A stretch of 64,000 nt of DNA. Source: an uncultured Bacillus sp. GTDB taxonomy: Bacteria; Bacillota; Bacilli; Bacillales_B; DSM-18226. The notes below the pieces were generated by a model. It had not been told where the DNA came from. It searched no databases and was given only the letters and a program-made list of their open reading frames with translations. This document shows positions 28,710 through 36,135 of this stretch, piece by piece (within the stretch, counting starts at the first letter, position 1; every line of letters starts with the position of its first letter). A program made the translations under genes and the position numbers. The DNA lies in contig NZ_CAMLDX010000001.1 of NCBI RefSeq assembly GCF_946478885.1, positions 1 to 64,000 of the forward strand, in the 5' to 3' direction.

Positions 28710-28725
28710 CTCATATTTATGAAAT
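28710..28725 (+). repeat. Left att core repeat
   Basis: CTCATATTTATGAAAT, identical to 30553-30568. The bases on either side differ from those of the right copy, so the identity is exactly 16 bp. It lies 20 bp upstream of the yqfC start codon. Confidence 0.85.
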
Positions 28726-28751
28726 TATTTATAAATATATGTATGAACCAT

Positions 28752-28760
28752 TGATATAAT
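28752..28760 (+). promoter_or_regulatory. Extended -10 promoter of the recombinase gene
   Basis: TGATATAAT (TGnTATAAT) at 28752-28760 is a full extended -10 element 25 bases before the GTG at 28785. No good -35 is visible. An alternative pair, TTGATA (28751) and TATATT (28775) with 18-base spacing, would give an almost leaderless mRNA. Confidence 0.5.
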
Positions 28761-28784
28761 TGTCCCTGTGAGATTATATTCGGG

Positions 28785-29602
28785 GTGAAAAACGACTATG
28801 ACAGTAGCAAACATGATAAAAACGTTGGAATATATCTTAGGATTTCAAGGGAATCTGGACACCCTTCTTACACATAGAACGATTGCAGAACGATATTGTA
28901 GAGATAAAGGCTACTCATACAAGATTTATGAGGAAGTTATTTCAGGTGCGAAAGATATTGAAGAAAAGCAATCGTTAAACCAGTTACTAAATGATATTCA
29001 ATTGTATGAAGCAATATTTGTAATATCGACAGACCGTATCAGCAGAGATAATTATTACACTCAATATGTAGCAAAGGTATTAGAAGACAATGATGTTTAC
29101 ATTCTGACACCTAAGAAGCTTTATGACCTTAACGGTGATGACAGATTGATGTTTGATATGTTGGGTGCTATGTCTTCTCAAGAATTACGTTTGATTGCAA
29201 AACGTCAAAAAAGAGGTAAACGTGAAGGTGCTAAGCGTGGTGAATGGGTGCAGGGTGTTCCTCCGCTTGTTTATACAAGAGGAAGGGACAAGAAGCTTGA
29301 AGTCATTGAATCTGAAGCAAATCTAGTTAGAACGATATTCAACTTTGCTGAGAGCGGTTATGGTATCCAAAGCATTGTGAGCAAGCTTAAAGGGTATAAA
29401 AAAAGCTGGAAATCCATTTACTAATACAGCAGTCTATACCATTCTCCATAATAAGACTTACACAGGCAGCATCATTTATAATATCAAAGACAAGAAGGGA
29501 AAAATCACTGAGACAATAGTAATGAAGAATGCTCATGAAGCAATAATCACTAAGGAACAATTCAACTTCTATCGCAAGGTAAAAGAATATGAAGCAAACT
29601 AA
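28785..29602 (+). pseudogene. Serine recombinase, broken by two frameshifts
   Basis: Three frames together give a resolvase plus recombinase-domain protein of about 272 residues. From GTG 28785 the first frame encodes VGIYLRISRE with the R-x-S catalytic motif. Around 28850 the frame must shift; the next segment (to about 29404) encodes NLDTLLTHRTIAERYC, EAIFVISTDRISRD and RLIAKRQKRGKREGAKRGEWVQG. At a run of seven A (29398-29404) a second shift is needed to read AGNPFTNTAVYTILHNKTYTG, ending FYRKVKEYEAN at TAA 29600-29602. The zinc ribbon and coiled coil of full-length large serine recombinases (typically 450-550 residues) are missing, so it is probably dead. Confidence 0.8.
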
Positions 29603-29634
29603 GGGGTTGCCTTAAGGGTAGCCCTTTTCTTTTT
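29601..29634 (+). terminator. Terminator after the recombinase gene
   Basis: AAGGG-tag-CCCTT (29614-29626) inside a slightly larger GGG/CCC-containing structure, followed by TTCTTTTT. It begins at the recombinase stop codon. Confidence 0.6.
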
Positions 29635-29819
29635 GCAATTGAATATGGGGGGGCATATTTCCACAAATTTTATGGCTAAATTTTTAGCTACCATGCTATG
29701 TAGGTTCAATCACACATTCACGAAAAATCCGAAGAAATAGACCTTCTATATGTAATTGATGGATTATACATATTCCTTTTTAAAAGTAACATAATAATCT
29801 TCAAAAGGAGGTTAAACAT

Positions 29820-30407
29820 GTGGCGAAAGAAGGAAGAGTGAAAAAGTCGATTTGGAAGCGTTGGTGGTTTTGGTTATTAATCATCATTATCATTGGAATT
29901 GCATCATGCAATGCAGGTGGCGATGATGGCACAGATACGACAACAGACCAAGCAACAGAGGAAGGTAACGAGCCTGCCAAGGAAGAAGAAGCTAAGGAAG
30001 AAACCATGAGCGTTGGACAGCCTGCACAGGTGGGCAAATTTGAATATGTAATCAAAAGCTCAAGCGAAACAAAAGAAATTAAAGGCGAATTCACTGGTAA
30101 AACGACTACAGGTAAATTCATTGTCGTAGATTACAGCGTAAAGAACCTTGATAAAGAAGCACGAATGATTGACTCAGAATTATTTAGAATCAAGTCGGGT
30201 GAAAACGAATTTGAGCCAATGGTGGATGCTGATATCATGATGGCATTAGGAGACAAGAATCTATTCCTAGAAGAGGTAAATCCTCAAATGTCCCGAGAAG
30301 GTACAATTGTATTTGAGGTCCCTGCTGATTTAGCTACCTATGAACTACAGGTATCATCGGGAGTAGGTTGGTCCGGTGGAGAGTACAAAACAGTTAAGCT
30401 TAAATAG
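29820..30407 (+). CDS. DUF4352-like lipoprotein carried by the element
   Basis: A 195-residue protein. The basic N-terminus and hydrophobic segment (about 15-29) end in the lipobox I-A-S-C with Cys30, so it is probably a membrane lipoprotein. An acidic Asp/Thr/Glu-rich linker (about 31-62) leads to a beta-sandwich domain resembling DUF4352 (GKFIVVDYSVKNLDKEA, LFRIKSGENEFEP, GTIVFEVPAD). The start is GTG 29820, eight bases after AAAAGGAGG; the closer ATG 29818 is out of frame and stops after seven codons. The gene has its own terminator and is the only intact gene of the element. Its role is unknown. Confidence 0.78.
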   Translation: MAKEGRVKKSIWKRWWFWLLIIIIIGIASCNAGGDDGTDTTTDQATEEGNEPAKEEEAKEETMSVGQPAQVGKFEYVIKSSSETKEIKGEFTGKTTTGKFIVVDYSVKNLDKEARMIDSELFRIKSGENEFEPMVDADIMMALGDKNLFLEEVNPQMSREGTIVFEVPADLATYELQVSSGVGWSGGEYKTVKLK

Positions 30408-30414
30408 GGATAAT

Positions 30415-30442
30415 AAAGAAGGCTCCAAAGGAGTCTTCTTTT
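30415..30442 (+). terminator. Terminator after the DUF4352 gene
   Basis: AAAGAAGGCTCC pairs with GGAGTCTTCTTT (one G-U) around AAA, with TTTT at the end. Confidence 0.85.
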
Positions 30443-30528
30443 GTGTTAACCTCATGAGGGCTTTTACATTCAAATTAGAATCAAGATAACAACCAATGAT
30501 ACACTACAAACGCTCATAAAACAGGAAT

Positions 30529-30595
30529 GTGCTAGAACCACCTATAAATAAGCTCATATTTATGAAATGAAAGGGGGTTCTAGCACCCTTTTTTT
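30529..30595 (+). terminator. Hairpin spanning the right end of the element
   Basis: GTGCTAGAACC (30529-30539, inside the element) pairs perfectly with GGTTCTAGCAC (30576-30586, in the flank), followed by CCTTTTTTT. The loop includes the right core repeat. It can serve as a plus-strand terminator; on the minus strand the T tract is poor. Confidence 0.65.
30553..30568 (+). repeat. Right att core repeat
   Basis: CTCATATTTATGAAAT, identical to 28710-28725. It is followed by GAAAGGGGGTTCT, which together with its last two bases is the reverse complement of the sequence left of the other copy. Confidence 0.85.
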
Positions 30596-30604
30596 GCTGT
30601 CGTT

Positions 30605-31087
30605 CTAACTTCGGGAATTCTTTCTCAAATAAGGCTTTTTCGCCCTTGGCGGACCAAGAACTTCTGACCATATTACCGCATCAATCAACTGTTTATCACG
30701 AATCTCCAATTCCTTCGGGTTATCTTCAGGCGACTGCATGGGTACCGGTTGAATTTGCTCGCGTACAAGCTGTGGCTCCGGTATAACTTCCGTCCCCGCT
30801 ATCTTTGCCGGGCTACCGGCTTTTCCCTTGCTTTTCAGCCTTTTGGCTGCCGACTGCGACGCCGCCTTTTGCGGCCGTGGATCGAGTTGCTCATGAAGGG
30901 TGCGAGTCAGTTCCTGAAATAGGTCTGGCACATTTTCTAACGGACCAGCCGGATCAGATTTCTCCTTCATGGGAGACTGGCGGCTTTGTTGTTTCCCTTG
31001 AGATATCTCTTTTTTCTTTTTAAAAAAGGATGAAAGCACAGCAATCAAAACGACAATCCAAAAAGGATTTTCAAAGAAATGTTCCAA
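30605..31087 (-). CDS. Small membrane-anchored protein downstream of floA
   Basis: A 160-residue protein with an N-terminal TM helix (about 8-22), a KKKK stop-transfer and a long hydrophilic, Lys/Gln/Pro-rich cytosolic part. A conserved-looking C-terminus is DKQLIDAVIWSEVLGPPRAKKPYLRK. It lies 33 bp after floA on the same strand, the position of yqfB in B. subtilis, but I cannot confirm homology. AAGGAGG precedes the ATG. It may work with floA in membrane microdomains, which is inference. The hairpin that followed it is now split by the element. Confidence 0.65.
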   Translation of the reverse strand: MEHFFENPFWIVVLIAVLSSFFKKKKEISQGKQQSRQSPMKEKSDPAGPLENVPDLFQELTRTLHEQLDPRPQKAASQSAAKRLKSKGKAGSPAKIAGTEVIPEPQLVREQIQPVPMQSPEDNPKELEIRDKQLIDAVIWSEVLGPPRAKKPYLRKNSRS

Positions 31088-31120
31088 AGGAAGAACCTCC
31101 TTTCCACATCATGACGGGCT

Positions 31121-32119
31121 CTAATCCTTCTTCTGCTTATCATTCTTTCCACCAGACAGTCTGCTGATGGAATCCCTCATATCTGTATCCGCTGTAATAT
31201 TTTGCAGATTTAAATAATCCATCACTCCAAGATTCCCACCACGTAACGCTTCAGCCATCGCCAGCGGAACCGTCGCTTCTGATTCCACTACCTTTGCCCG
31301 CATTTCTTCAACGCGCGCTTTCATTTCCTGCTCTTGGGCTACGGCCATTGCGCGTCGTTCCTCCGCTTTTGCCTGAGCAATTTTCTTATCTGCCTCTGCT
31401 TGTTCCGTCTGTAAATTGGCTCCGATATTTTTACCGATATCTACATCGGCAATATCAATCGATAAGATTTCAAAAGCAGTTCCGGAATCTAACCCCTTTG
31501 CAAGGACAGTCTGGGAAATCGAATCTGGATTCTCCAATACTTGACTGTGATGCTGCGAAGAACCAATGGTAGAAATGACTCCTTCTCCGACACGGGCAAT
31601 GATAGTCTCTTCCCCAGCTCCGCCGACAAGTCTATCAATATTTGCCCGCACCGTAATTCTCGCTTTGGCCTTGACTTCAATCCCATTCATGGCAACCCCT
31701 GCGATGAAAGGAGTCTCAATGACCTTTGGATTCACGCTCATTTGTACCGCTTCGAGTACATCACGGCCGGCTAAATCGATAGCCGCACAGCGTTCAAAGG
31801 TTAATTCAATATTTGCCCGGTGTGCAGCAATTAAGGCATTCACAACGCGATCGACATTTCCTCCCGCTAAATAATGACTCTCCAGCTGATTCGTTGCTAC
31901 ATCGATACCCGCCTTATGCGCTTTGATCAGAGGATTAATGACACGGCTTGGAATAACGCGCCGCAATCTCATACCGATTAAGGTAAAAATACTAACCTTG
32001 ACGCCTGCAGCAAGTGCTGAAATCCACAGCATGACAGGGACAAATGTGAATAATACAGCTAATAAAATAAGACCGATCACAATGGCAATTAATAAAAAGG
32101 CTGTTCCTGCTGTTACCAT
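31121..32119 (-). CDS. floA: Flotillin-like protein FloA
   Basis: A 332-residue flotillin-like protein. The N-terminal membrane hairpin spans about residues 5-47. A long SPFH-like/coiled region follows, with repeats such as [15 protein letters not shown] and [25 protein letters not shown] strands, and an Ala/Glu-rich helical segment ([28 protein letters not shown] described by position about 245-275). FloA organises functional membrane microdomains. It is directly downstream of nfeD (15 bp), the usual partner. Confidence 0.93.
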   Translation of the reverse strand: MVTAGTAFLLIAIVIGLILLAVLFTFVPVMLWISALAAGVKVSIFTLIGMRLRRVIPSRVINPLIKAHKAGIDVATNQLESHYLAGGNVDRVVNALIAAHRANIELTFERCAAIDLAGRDVLEAVQMSVNPKVIETPFIAGVAMNGIEVKAKARITVRANIDRLVGGAGEETIIARVGEGVISTIGSSQHHSQVLENPDSISQTVLAKGLDSGTAFEILSIDIADVDIGKNIGANLQTEQAEADKKIAQAKAEERRAMAVAQEQEMKARVEEMRAKVVESEATVPLAMAEALRGGNLGVMDYLNLQNITADTDMRDSISRLSGGKNDKQKKD

Positions 32120-32134
32120 TATTGCTCAACTCCT

Positions 32135-32911
32135 TTAGTTTTTGTCTGAATCTACTAGTTCGCGTACGACAATTTTGGATCCTTCTACCTTCATAAACTT
32201 CACCTTTGTTCCCTTCGGAAGATAACTTCCCTCTGTCACAACATCGATCCGTTCATCCTCCACAAGAACCGTGCCTGATGGACGCAAATCTGTGAGAGCG
32301 ATTCCACTCAGGCCGATTAGTTCCGTTCGGTTTTGATTCGAAACATATCCACTTTCTGTTGTCGTTGCATCGGTTAAAATTAATTTCTTAAAAAATTTCA
32401 TTTGTTTATCATACACCTTTATCATGACCAGACAGGCCAAAATAGAAACTGTAAATGCAATGAGTAAGGAAAAGGCAATCAATACATAATTATCCGAGGC
32501 AAGGAAAAAACTCACCAAAAAGGCTCCAAATCCTAGTATTCCTAAAATTCCCCCTGGCAAAACCATTTCCAAAATAATAAGAATAATGCCGCCCGCAAAA
32601 AACAAGAACGCACCAAAACCGGAAATGCCTGCTATCAGATGCCCATAGAAGAATAACAAAAAGGCTGAAATCCCCACAATACCGGGAAGTCCTATACGCG
32701 GAGTAAACAACTCCAAGATCAGTCCGAGACAGCCTATTGTTAACAAAATAGGGATCACAGCCGGATGAATTAATAACTGTGCCAGCTGCTCCGGAAATGA
32801 AGGGTTCGCCCCCCCTTCGGAAACGATGGTGCGTGCTTCTGTAGCAATCGGAAATGCAGTCCATATAAAAGCTAAAGCAAATAGGAGCTTTTTTGCCATA
32901 TGTCGTATCAC
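32135..32911 (-). CDS. nfeD: NfeD family protein, short form
   Basis: A 258-residue protein. A signal peptide (KKLLFALAFIWTAFPIATEA) is followed after about 25 residues by four to five TM segments (about 52-165) and a C-terminal OB-like domain (about 190-255; GLSGIALTDLRPSGTVLVEDERIDVV). The long B. subtilis YqeZ (about 437 residues) carries a ClpP-like serine protease domain between signal peptide and membrane part; that domain is absent here. GTG 32911 lies nine bases after AAAGGAGG. It is cotranscribed with floA. Confidence 0.85.
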   Translation of the reverse strand: MIRHMAKKLLFALAFIWTAFPIATEARTIVSEGGANPSFPEQLAQLLIHPAVIPILLTIGCLGLILELFTPRIGLPGIVGISAFLLFFYGHLIAGISGFGAFLFFAGGIILIILEMVLPGGILGILGFGAFLVSFFLASDNYVLIAFSLLIAFTVSILACLVMIKVYDKQMKFFKKLILTDATTTESGYVSNQNRTELIGLSGIALTDLRPSGTVLVEDERIDVVTEGSYLPKGTKVKFMKVEGSKIVVRELVDSDKN

Positions 32912-33003
32912 AATGCTTAACCTCCTTTCATTGAGCCGTTATATATGGTTACGTTTGAAGGAAGGAATGGTTTCATTAAACAGCAAAAATATTTAGTGCA
33001 TTC

Positions 33004-33031
33004 AAAAGGCTGCAGAACCCTGCAGCCTTTT
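33004..33031. terminator. Terminator after yqeY
   Basis: AAAAGGCTGCAG pairs perfectly with CTGCAGCCTTTT around a four-base loop. It separates rpsU-yqeY from nfeD-floA. Confidence 0.9.
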
Positions 33032-33051
33032 ATCTCATAATAACCGTTATG

Positions 33052-33495
33052 TTATGAAAGTTGTTGTTGTACCAGTTTATTTACAAGTGAACCGTCTGCC
33101 TTGCCTTTTACCTTTGGCATCACAACAGCCATCACTTTACCCATCTCTGCTTTAGATGAAGCACCCGTTTCTGAAATGGCCTGCTTGACAATTTCAGCTA
33201 CTTCCTCCTCTGAAAGCTGTTCAGGCATGTATAACTTGACATATTTTAATTCAGTACGAATTTTTTCAACGAGGTCTTCACGACCTGCTTTATCAAATTC
33301 TTGGAGGGAATCCTTGCGCTGTTTTACTTCGCGTGAAAGGATGGTTAATTCTTCTTCTTCAGTAAGCTCATGACCAAATTTTAACGCCTCATTTTGCAAT
33401 GACGCCTTAATCATCCGGATTACACTCAGCTTATCTTTTTCTTTATTTTTCATCGCTTGCTTCATATCGTTATTAATACGTTCGAGAAGACTCAT
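33052..33495 (-). CDS. yqeY: YqeY, GatB/YqeY domain protein
   Basis: A 147-residue helical protein, [37 protein letters not shown]..., ending [15 protein letters not shown]. This is the stand-alone form of the tRNA-binding tail domain of GatB amidotransferase. The [17 protein letters not shown] motif near the end is typical. Its role is unproven; a tRNA-related function is assumed from the domain. It lies 16 bp downstream of rpsU, the conserved pair in Firmicutes. Confidence 0.92.
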   Translation of the reverse strand: MSLLERINNDMKQAMKNKEKDKLSVIRMIKASLQNEALKFGHELTEEEELTILSREVKQRKDSLQEFDKAGREDLVEKIRTELKYVKLYMPEQLSEEEVAEIVKQAISETGASSKAEMGKVMAVVMPKVKGKADGSLVNKLVQQQLS

Positions 33496-33511
33496 GAAAT
33501 TACACCCTCTC

Positions 33512-33685
33512 TTACCACTTGCGTTTTCTAGCAGCTTCAGACTTCTTCTTGCGTCTTACGCTAGGTTTTTCGTAGAATTCGCGTTTTCTAGCTTCTTGAA
33601 TAGTACCAGATTTAGAAACAGTACGTTTGAAGCGTCGAAGAGCATCTTCAAGCGATTCGTTTTTGCGAACGACAGTTTTAGACAT
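33512..33685 (-). CDS. rpsU: Ribosomal protein bS21
   Basis: A 57-residue, very basic protein: [21 protein letters not shown] at the start and [19 protein letters not shown] tail (positions about 34-57). This is the complete S21 family sequence. ATG 33685 follows GGAGGGAAAGAGA; the longer frame to 33715 is not used. S21 joins late to the 30S subunit near the anti-Shine-Dalgarno region. It is cotranscribed with yqeY. Confidence 0.96.
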   Translation of the reverse strand: MSKTVVRKNESLEDALRRFKRTVSKSGTIQEARKREFYEKPSVRRKKKSEAARKRKW

Positions 33686-33956
33686 TCTCTTTCCCTCCCT
33701 CCGAGCACAACACACTTAACACTTACATTAAGTACATGATTTTCCATGTACTTTGCAATTATAATATAACCATGAAACTAGGTCAACTGTATTTCTTCCT
33801 AACTGCCGTCGATTTTGAAGTCTCTGTTCAACATCGGTTTTTTATTTTCCTGAAAATGATGCTTAGTGCTGTTGTTATTTTAGTTCTATCACCATGCGGA
33901 TAACAGCGCTTGCAAATGAATGGACAAAAGCCCAAGACAAAGCAGAAGAAGCTGTA

Positions 33957-35306
33957 TCAAACAACCTCTCCTTTTACTTCCGTATCTTCTAATACCCGTA
34001 CAAATTGGCCTTTATTATACGGATAGCCTGCTTTTTCAATTTTCACTTTGACAATTTGACCGACCATTTCCTCTGTTGCCGGGAATACAACTTTTAAATA
34101 GTTATCGCTGTATCCTTCGTATAAGCCGCTCTCCGGGCTTTCCACAAACTTGTCTTCCGGAATTACCTCGAGCACTTCGCCTTCAAAGCTAGAAGCATAT
34201 TCCTTGGCCAGTTGATCAGACAATGAGATTAAACGGTGAACACGTTCATTCTTCACTTCTTCATCAATTTGATCCTCCATGCGCGCTGCAGGAGTACCTG
34301 TTCGTTTTGAATATGGGAACACGTGCAGTTCAGAAAATTGATATTTCTTAATAAAATCGTATGTTTCCATAAATTCTTCTTCTGTTTCACTCGGGAATCC
34401 GACAATCACATCTGAAGTAACAGCCAGGCCTGGTAGGGCTTCTTTTAGTCGTTCAAGTCTTTCTGCAAAAAATTCCATAGTGTATTTTCTTCTCATTCTT
34501 TTTAACACACTGTTTGAACCTGATTGAATCGGGATATGAAGATGTCTGACAATCACGTTGGATTGCTTAATTACTTCAATGACTTCATCTGTAATCTGGC
34601 TTGCTTCAATAGAAGAAATACGAAGGCGCTTTAAGCCCTTCACCTGTGCCTCAATATCCCGAAGCAGCATAGCAAAATTATAATGATTTAAATCCTCTCC
34701 ATAGCCGCCTGTATGGATTCCGGTTAAGACAATTTCCTTATAACCGGCATCGACCAGTTGTTGTGCTTGGTGAATCACTTCATGCGGATCACGGGAGCGC
34801 AATAATCCCCTTGCCCATGGAATAATACAGAATGTGCAGAAATTATTGCAGCCTTCCTGAATTTTCAAAGATGCCCTTGTGCGATCTGTAAAAGCTGGAA
34901 CATCAAGTTCCTCGTACACACGGCTTTTCATAATATTTCCAACGGCGTTTATCGGAAGCCTTTCATTTTTAAACTGATCAATTAACGAAAGAAGCTTTAT
35001 CCGATCCTGTGTCCCGATTACAATATCCACACCAGGGATAGCCATCACTTCGGCAGGGGATGTTTGTGCATAGCAGCCAGTTACACAAATAACCGCATCC
35101 GGATTTTTCCGAATTGCACGCCGGATAATCTGCCGGCTCTTTTTATCACCTGTATTTGTAACGGTGCAAGTATTAATAATGTATACATCTGATGTTGCAT
35201 CAAAATCTACGCGTTCATAATCTTCTTGTTTAAATAGCTGCCAAATGGCTTCTGTCTCATAATGGTTTACTTTACATCCAAGTGTATGAAAGGCAACCTT
35301 TTGCAT
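33957..35306 (-). CDS. mtaB: tRNA t6A37 methylthiotransferase MtaB
   Basis: A 449-residue radical-SAM enzyme. The N-terminal UPF0004 domain has Cys at GCKVNHYE, NTCTVTN and GCYAQ. The radical-SAM motif is CNNFCTFC (Cx3Cx2C) near residue 150, and the TRAM domain occupies the last about 65 residues. It converts t6A to ms2t6A at position 37 of tRNA. GGGGTG eight bases before ATG 35306 favours that start over ATG 35312. It follows rsmE by 7 bp at the end of the dnaK operon. Confidence 0.95.
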   Translation of the reverse strand: MQKVAFHTLGCKVNHYETEAIWQLFKQEDYERVDFDATSDVYIINTCTVTNTGDKKSRQIIRRAIRKNPDAVICVTGCYAQTSPAEVMAIPGVDIVIGTQDRIKLLSLIDQFKNERLPINAVGNIMKSRVYEELDVPAFTDRTRASLKIQEGCNNFCTFCIIPWARGLLRSRDPHEVIHQAQQLVDAGYKEIVLTGIHTGGYGEDLNHYNFAMLLRDIEAQVKGLKRLRISSIEASQITDEVIEVIKQSNVIVRHLHIPIQSGSNSVLKRMRRKYTMEFFAERLERLKEALPGLAVTSDVIVGFPSETEEEFMETYDFIKKYQFSELHVFPYSKRTGTPAARMEDQIDEEVKNERVHRLISLSDQLAKEYASSFEGEVLEVIPEDKFVESPESGLYEGYSDNYLKVVFPATEEMVGQIVKVKIEKAGYPYNKGQFVRVLEDTEVKGEVV

Positions 35307-35313
35307 ATTCATT

Positions 35314-36063
35314 TCACCCCAATAATTCTAAATGATAAGAAACAGCTGACAGCAGGTAAAGCGGTGCTGTTTCCGTCCGTAATATCCTTGGTCCGAGAGC
35401 GCATGTTTTAAACCCATTGTCCTCCAGCCGCTTTACTTCACCTTCTGATAGACCTCCCTCAGGTCCAAAAACGACAAGCAGCCTGTTTCCCCTTCTCAGT
35501 TCCTGCAATGAGGCGAAAAGGACAGAGTGTTCCCCTTGCTTAGCACTATCTTCATAAGCAATTAGTTTCGCATCATACTGGTTGCCCATCTCTATAATTT
35601 CTTGCAAAGTTACCGGATGCAATACCTCAGGTACAACCGTTCGATGAGATTGTTCCGCGGCTTCTTTAGCAATCTTCTGCCAGCGGACTACCTTCTTTTC
35701 TGCTTTTTTTTCATCCCATTTCACAACGGAGCGGGCTGCAGTAAAAGGGACAAACCGATCTGCACCTAATTCTGTACCCTTTTGTATAATCCATTCTAGC
35801 TTATCCCCTTTGGGCAAACCGCTCGCAACGGTAACTTCGACCGGAAGTTCCACTGATTCCTCGATCCATTGTATAACATCTGCCGCTACTTCTTCATCGG
35901 AAATTTTTGCTATGGAACATAGGGCTGTTTTCTTATCTTGAGCCACACAAAGAATAGTATCATTTTCCTTCATCCGCATCACTCGGCTAATGTGACGACA
36001 GTCATCGCCTTTGATATAAAAACAGTTTTCCGTAGGTGAATAGGGCGCAAAGTAACGCTGCAT
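35314..36063 (-). CDS. rsmE: 16S rRNA m3U1498 methyltransferase
   Basis: A 249-residue SPOUT-family enzyme. An N-terminal PUA-like domain (MQRYFAPYS...HISRVMRMKENDTI) is followed by the knotted domain with QKGTELGADRFVPF, KEAAEQSHRTVVPEV, VVFGPEGGLSEGEV and ALGPRILRTETAPLY. ATG 36063 after AAAGGTGG is chosen over the in-frame upstream GTG at 36075. It is preceded by prmA on the same strand with a hairpin in between. Confidence 0.95.
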   Translation of the reverse strand: MQRYFAPYSPTENCFYIKGDDCRHISRVMRMKENDTILCVAQDKKTALCSIAKISDEEVAADVIQWIEESVELPVEVTVASGLPKGDKLEWIIQKGTELGADRFVPFTAARSVVKWDEKKAEKKVVRWQKIAKEAAEQSHRTVVPEVLHPVTLQEIIEMGNQYDAKLIAYEDSAKQGEHSVLFASLQELRRGNRLLVVFGPEGGLSEGEVKRLEDNGFKTCALGPRILRTETAPLYLLSAVSYHLELLG

Positions 36064-36094
36064 CTGTATTTCCACCTTTTCCTATCATGATTAA

Positions 36095-36123
36095 AAGGGG
36101 TGTGCGAATGACGCAGACCCCTT
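36095..36123 (-). terminator. Hairpin between prmA and rsmE
   Basis: AAGGGGT and TGCG pair with CGCA and ACCCCTT across one mismatch; on the minus strand four T follow. It is probably a weak internal terminator or a processing/stability hairpin inside the operon. Confidence 0.55.
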
Positions 36124-36135
36124 AAGCGTCAAGCG

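Larger units (their letters stand above)
28710..30568. mobile_element. Small serine-recombinase element inserted upstream of yqfC
   Basis: The segment is bounded by the 16-bp direct repeat CTCATATTTATGAAAT at both ends; one copy plus interior is 1843 bp. It carries a decayed serine recombinase gene next to the left end and a DUF4352-type lipoprotein gene, both plus-stranded, against the minus-strand direction of all neighbours. It interrupts the otherwise conserved floA-to-yqfC order. Joining the flanks through one repeat copy restores a perfect 15-bp inverted repeat (28695-28709 with 30567-30581). These are the marks of site-specific integration into a hairpin loop. Confidence 0.85.

Noticed and set aside
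28738..28745. SigE promoter for yqfC within the element
   Set aside because: The CATACATA -10-like sequence has no convincing -35 at the right distance and could be chance in AT-rich DNA; mentioned only as a possibility.
28798..29424. Functional 208-residue recombinase from ATG 28798
   Set aside because: This frame lacks the R-x-S catalytic motif, which is encoded just upstream in another frame, and lacks the C-terminal part of the recombinase domain.
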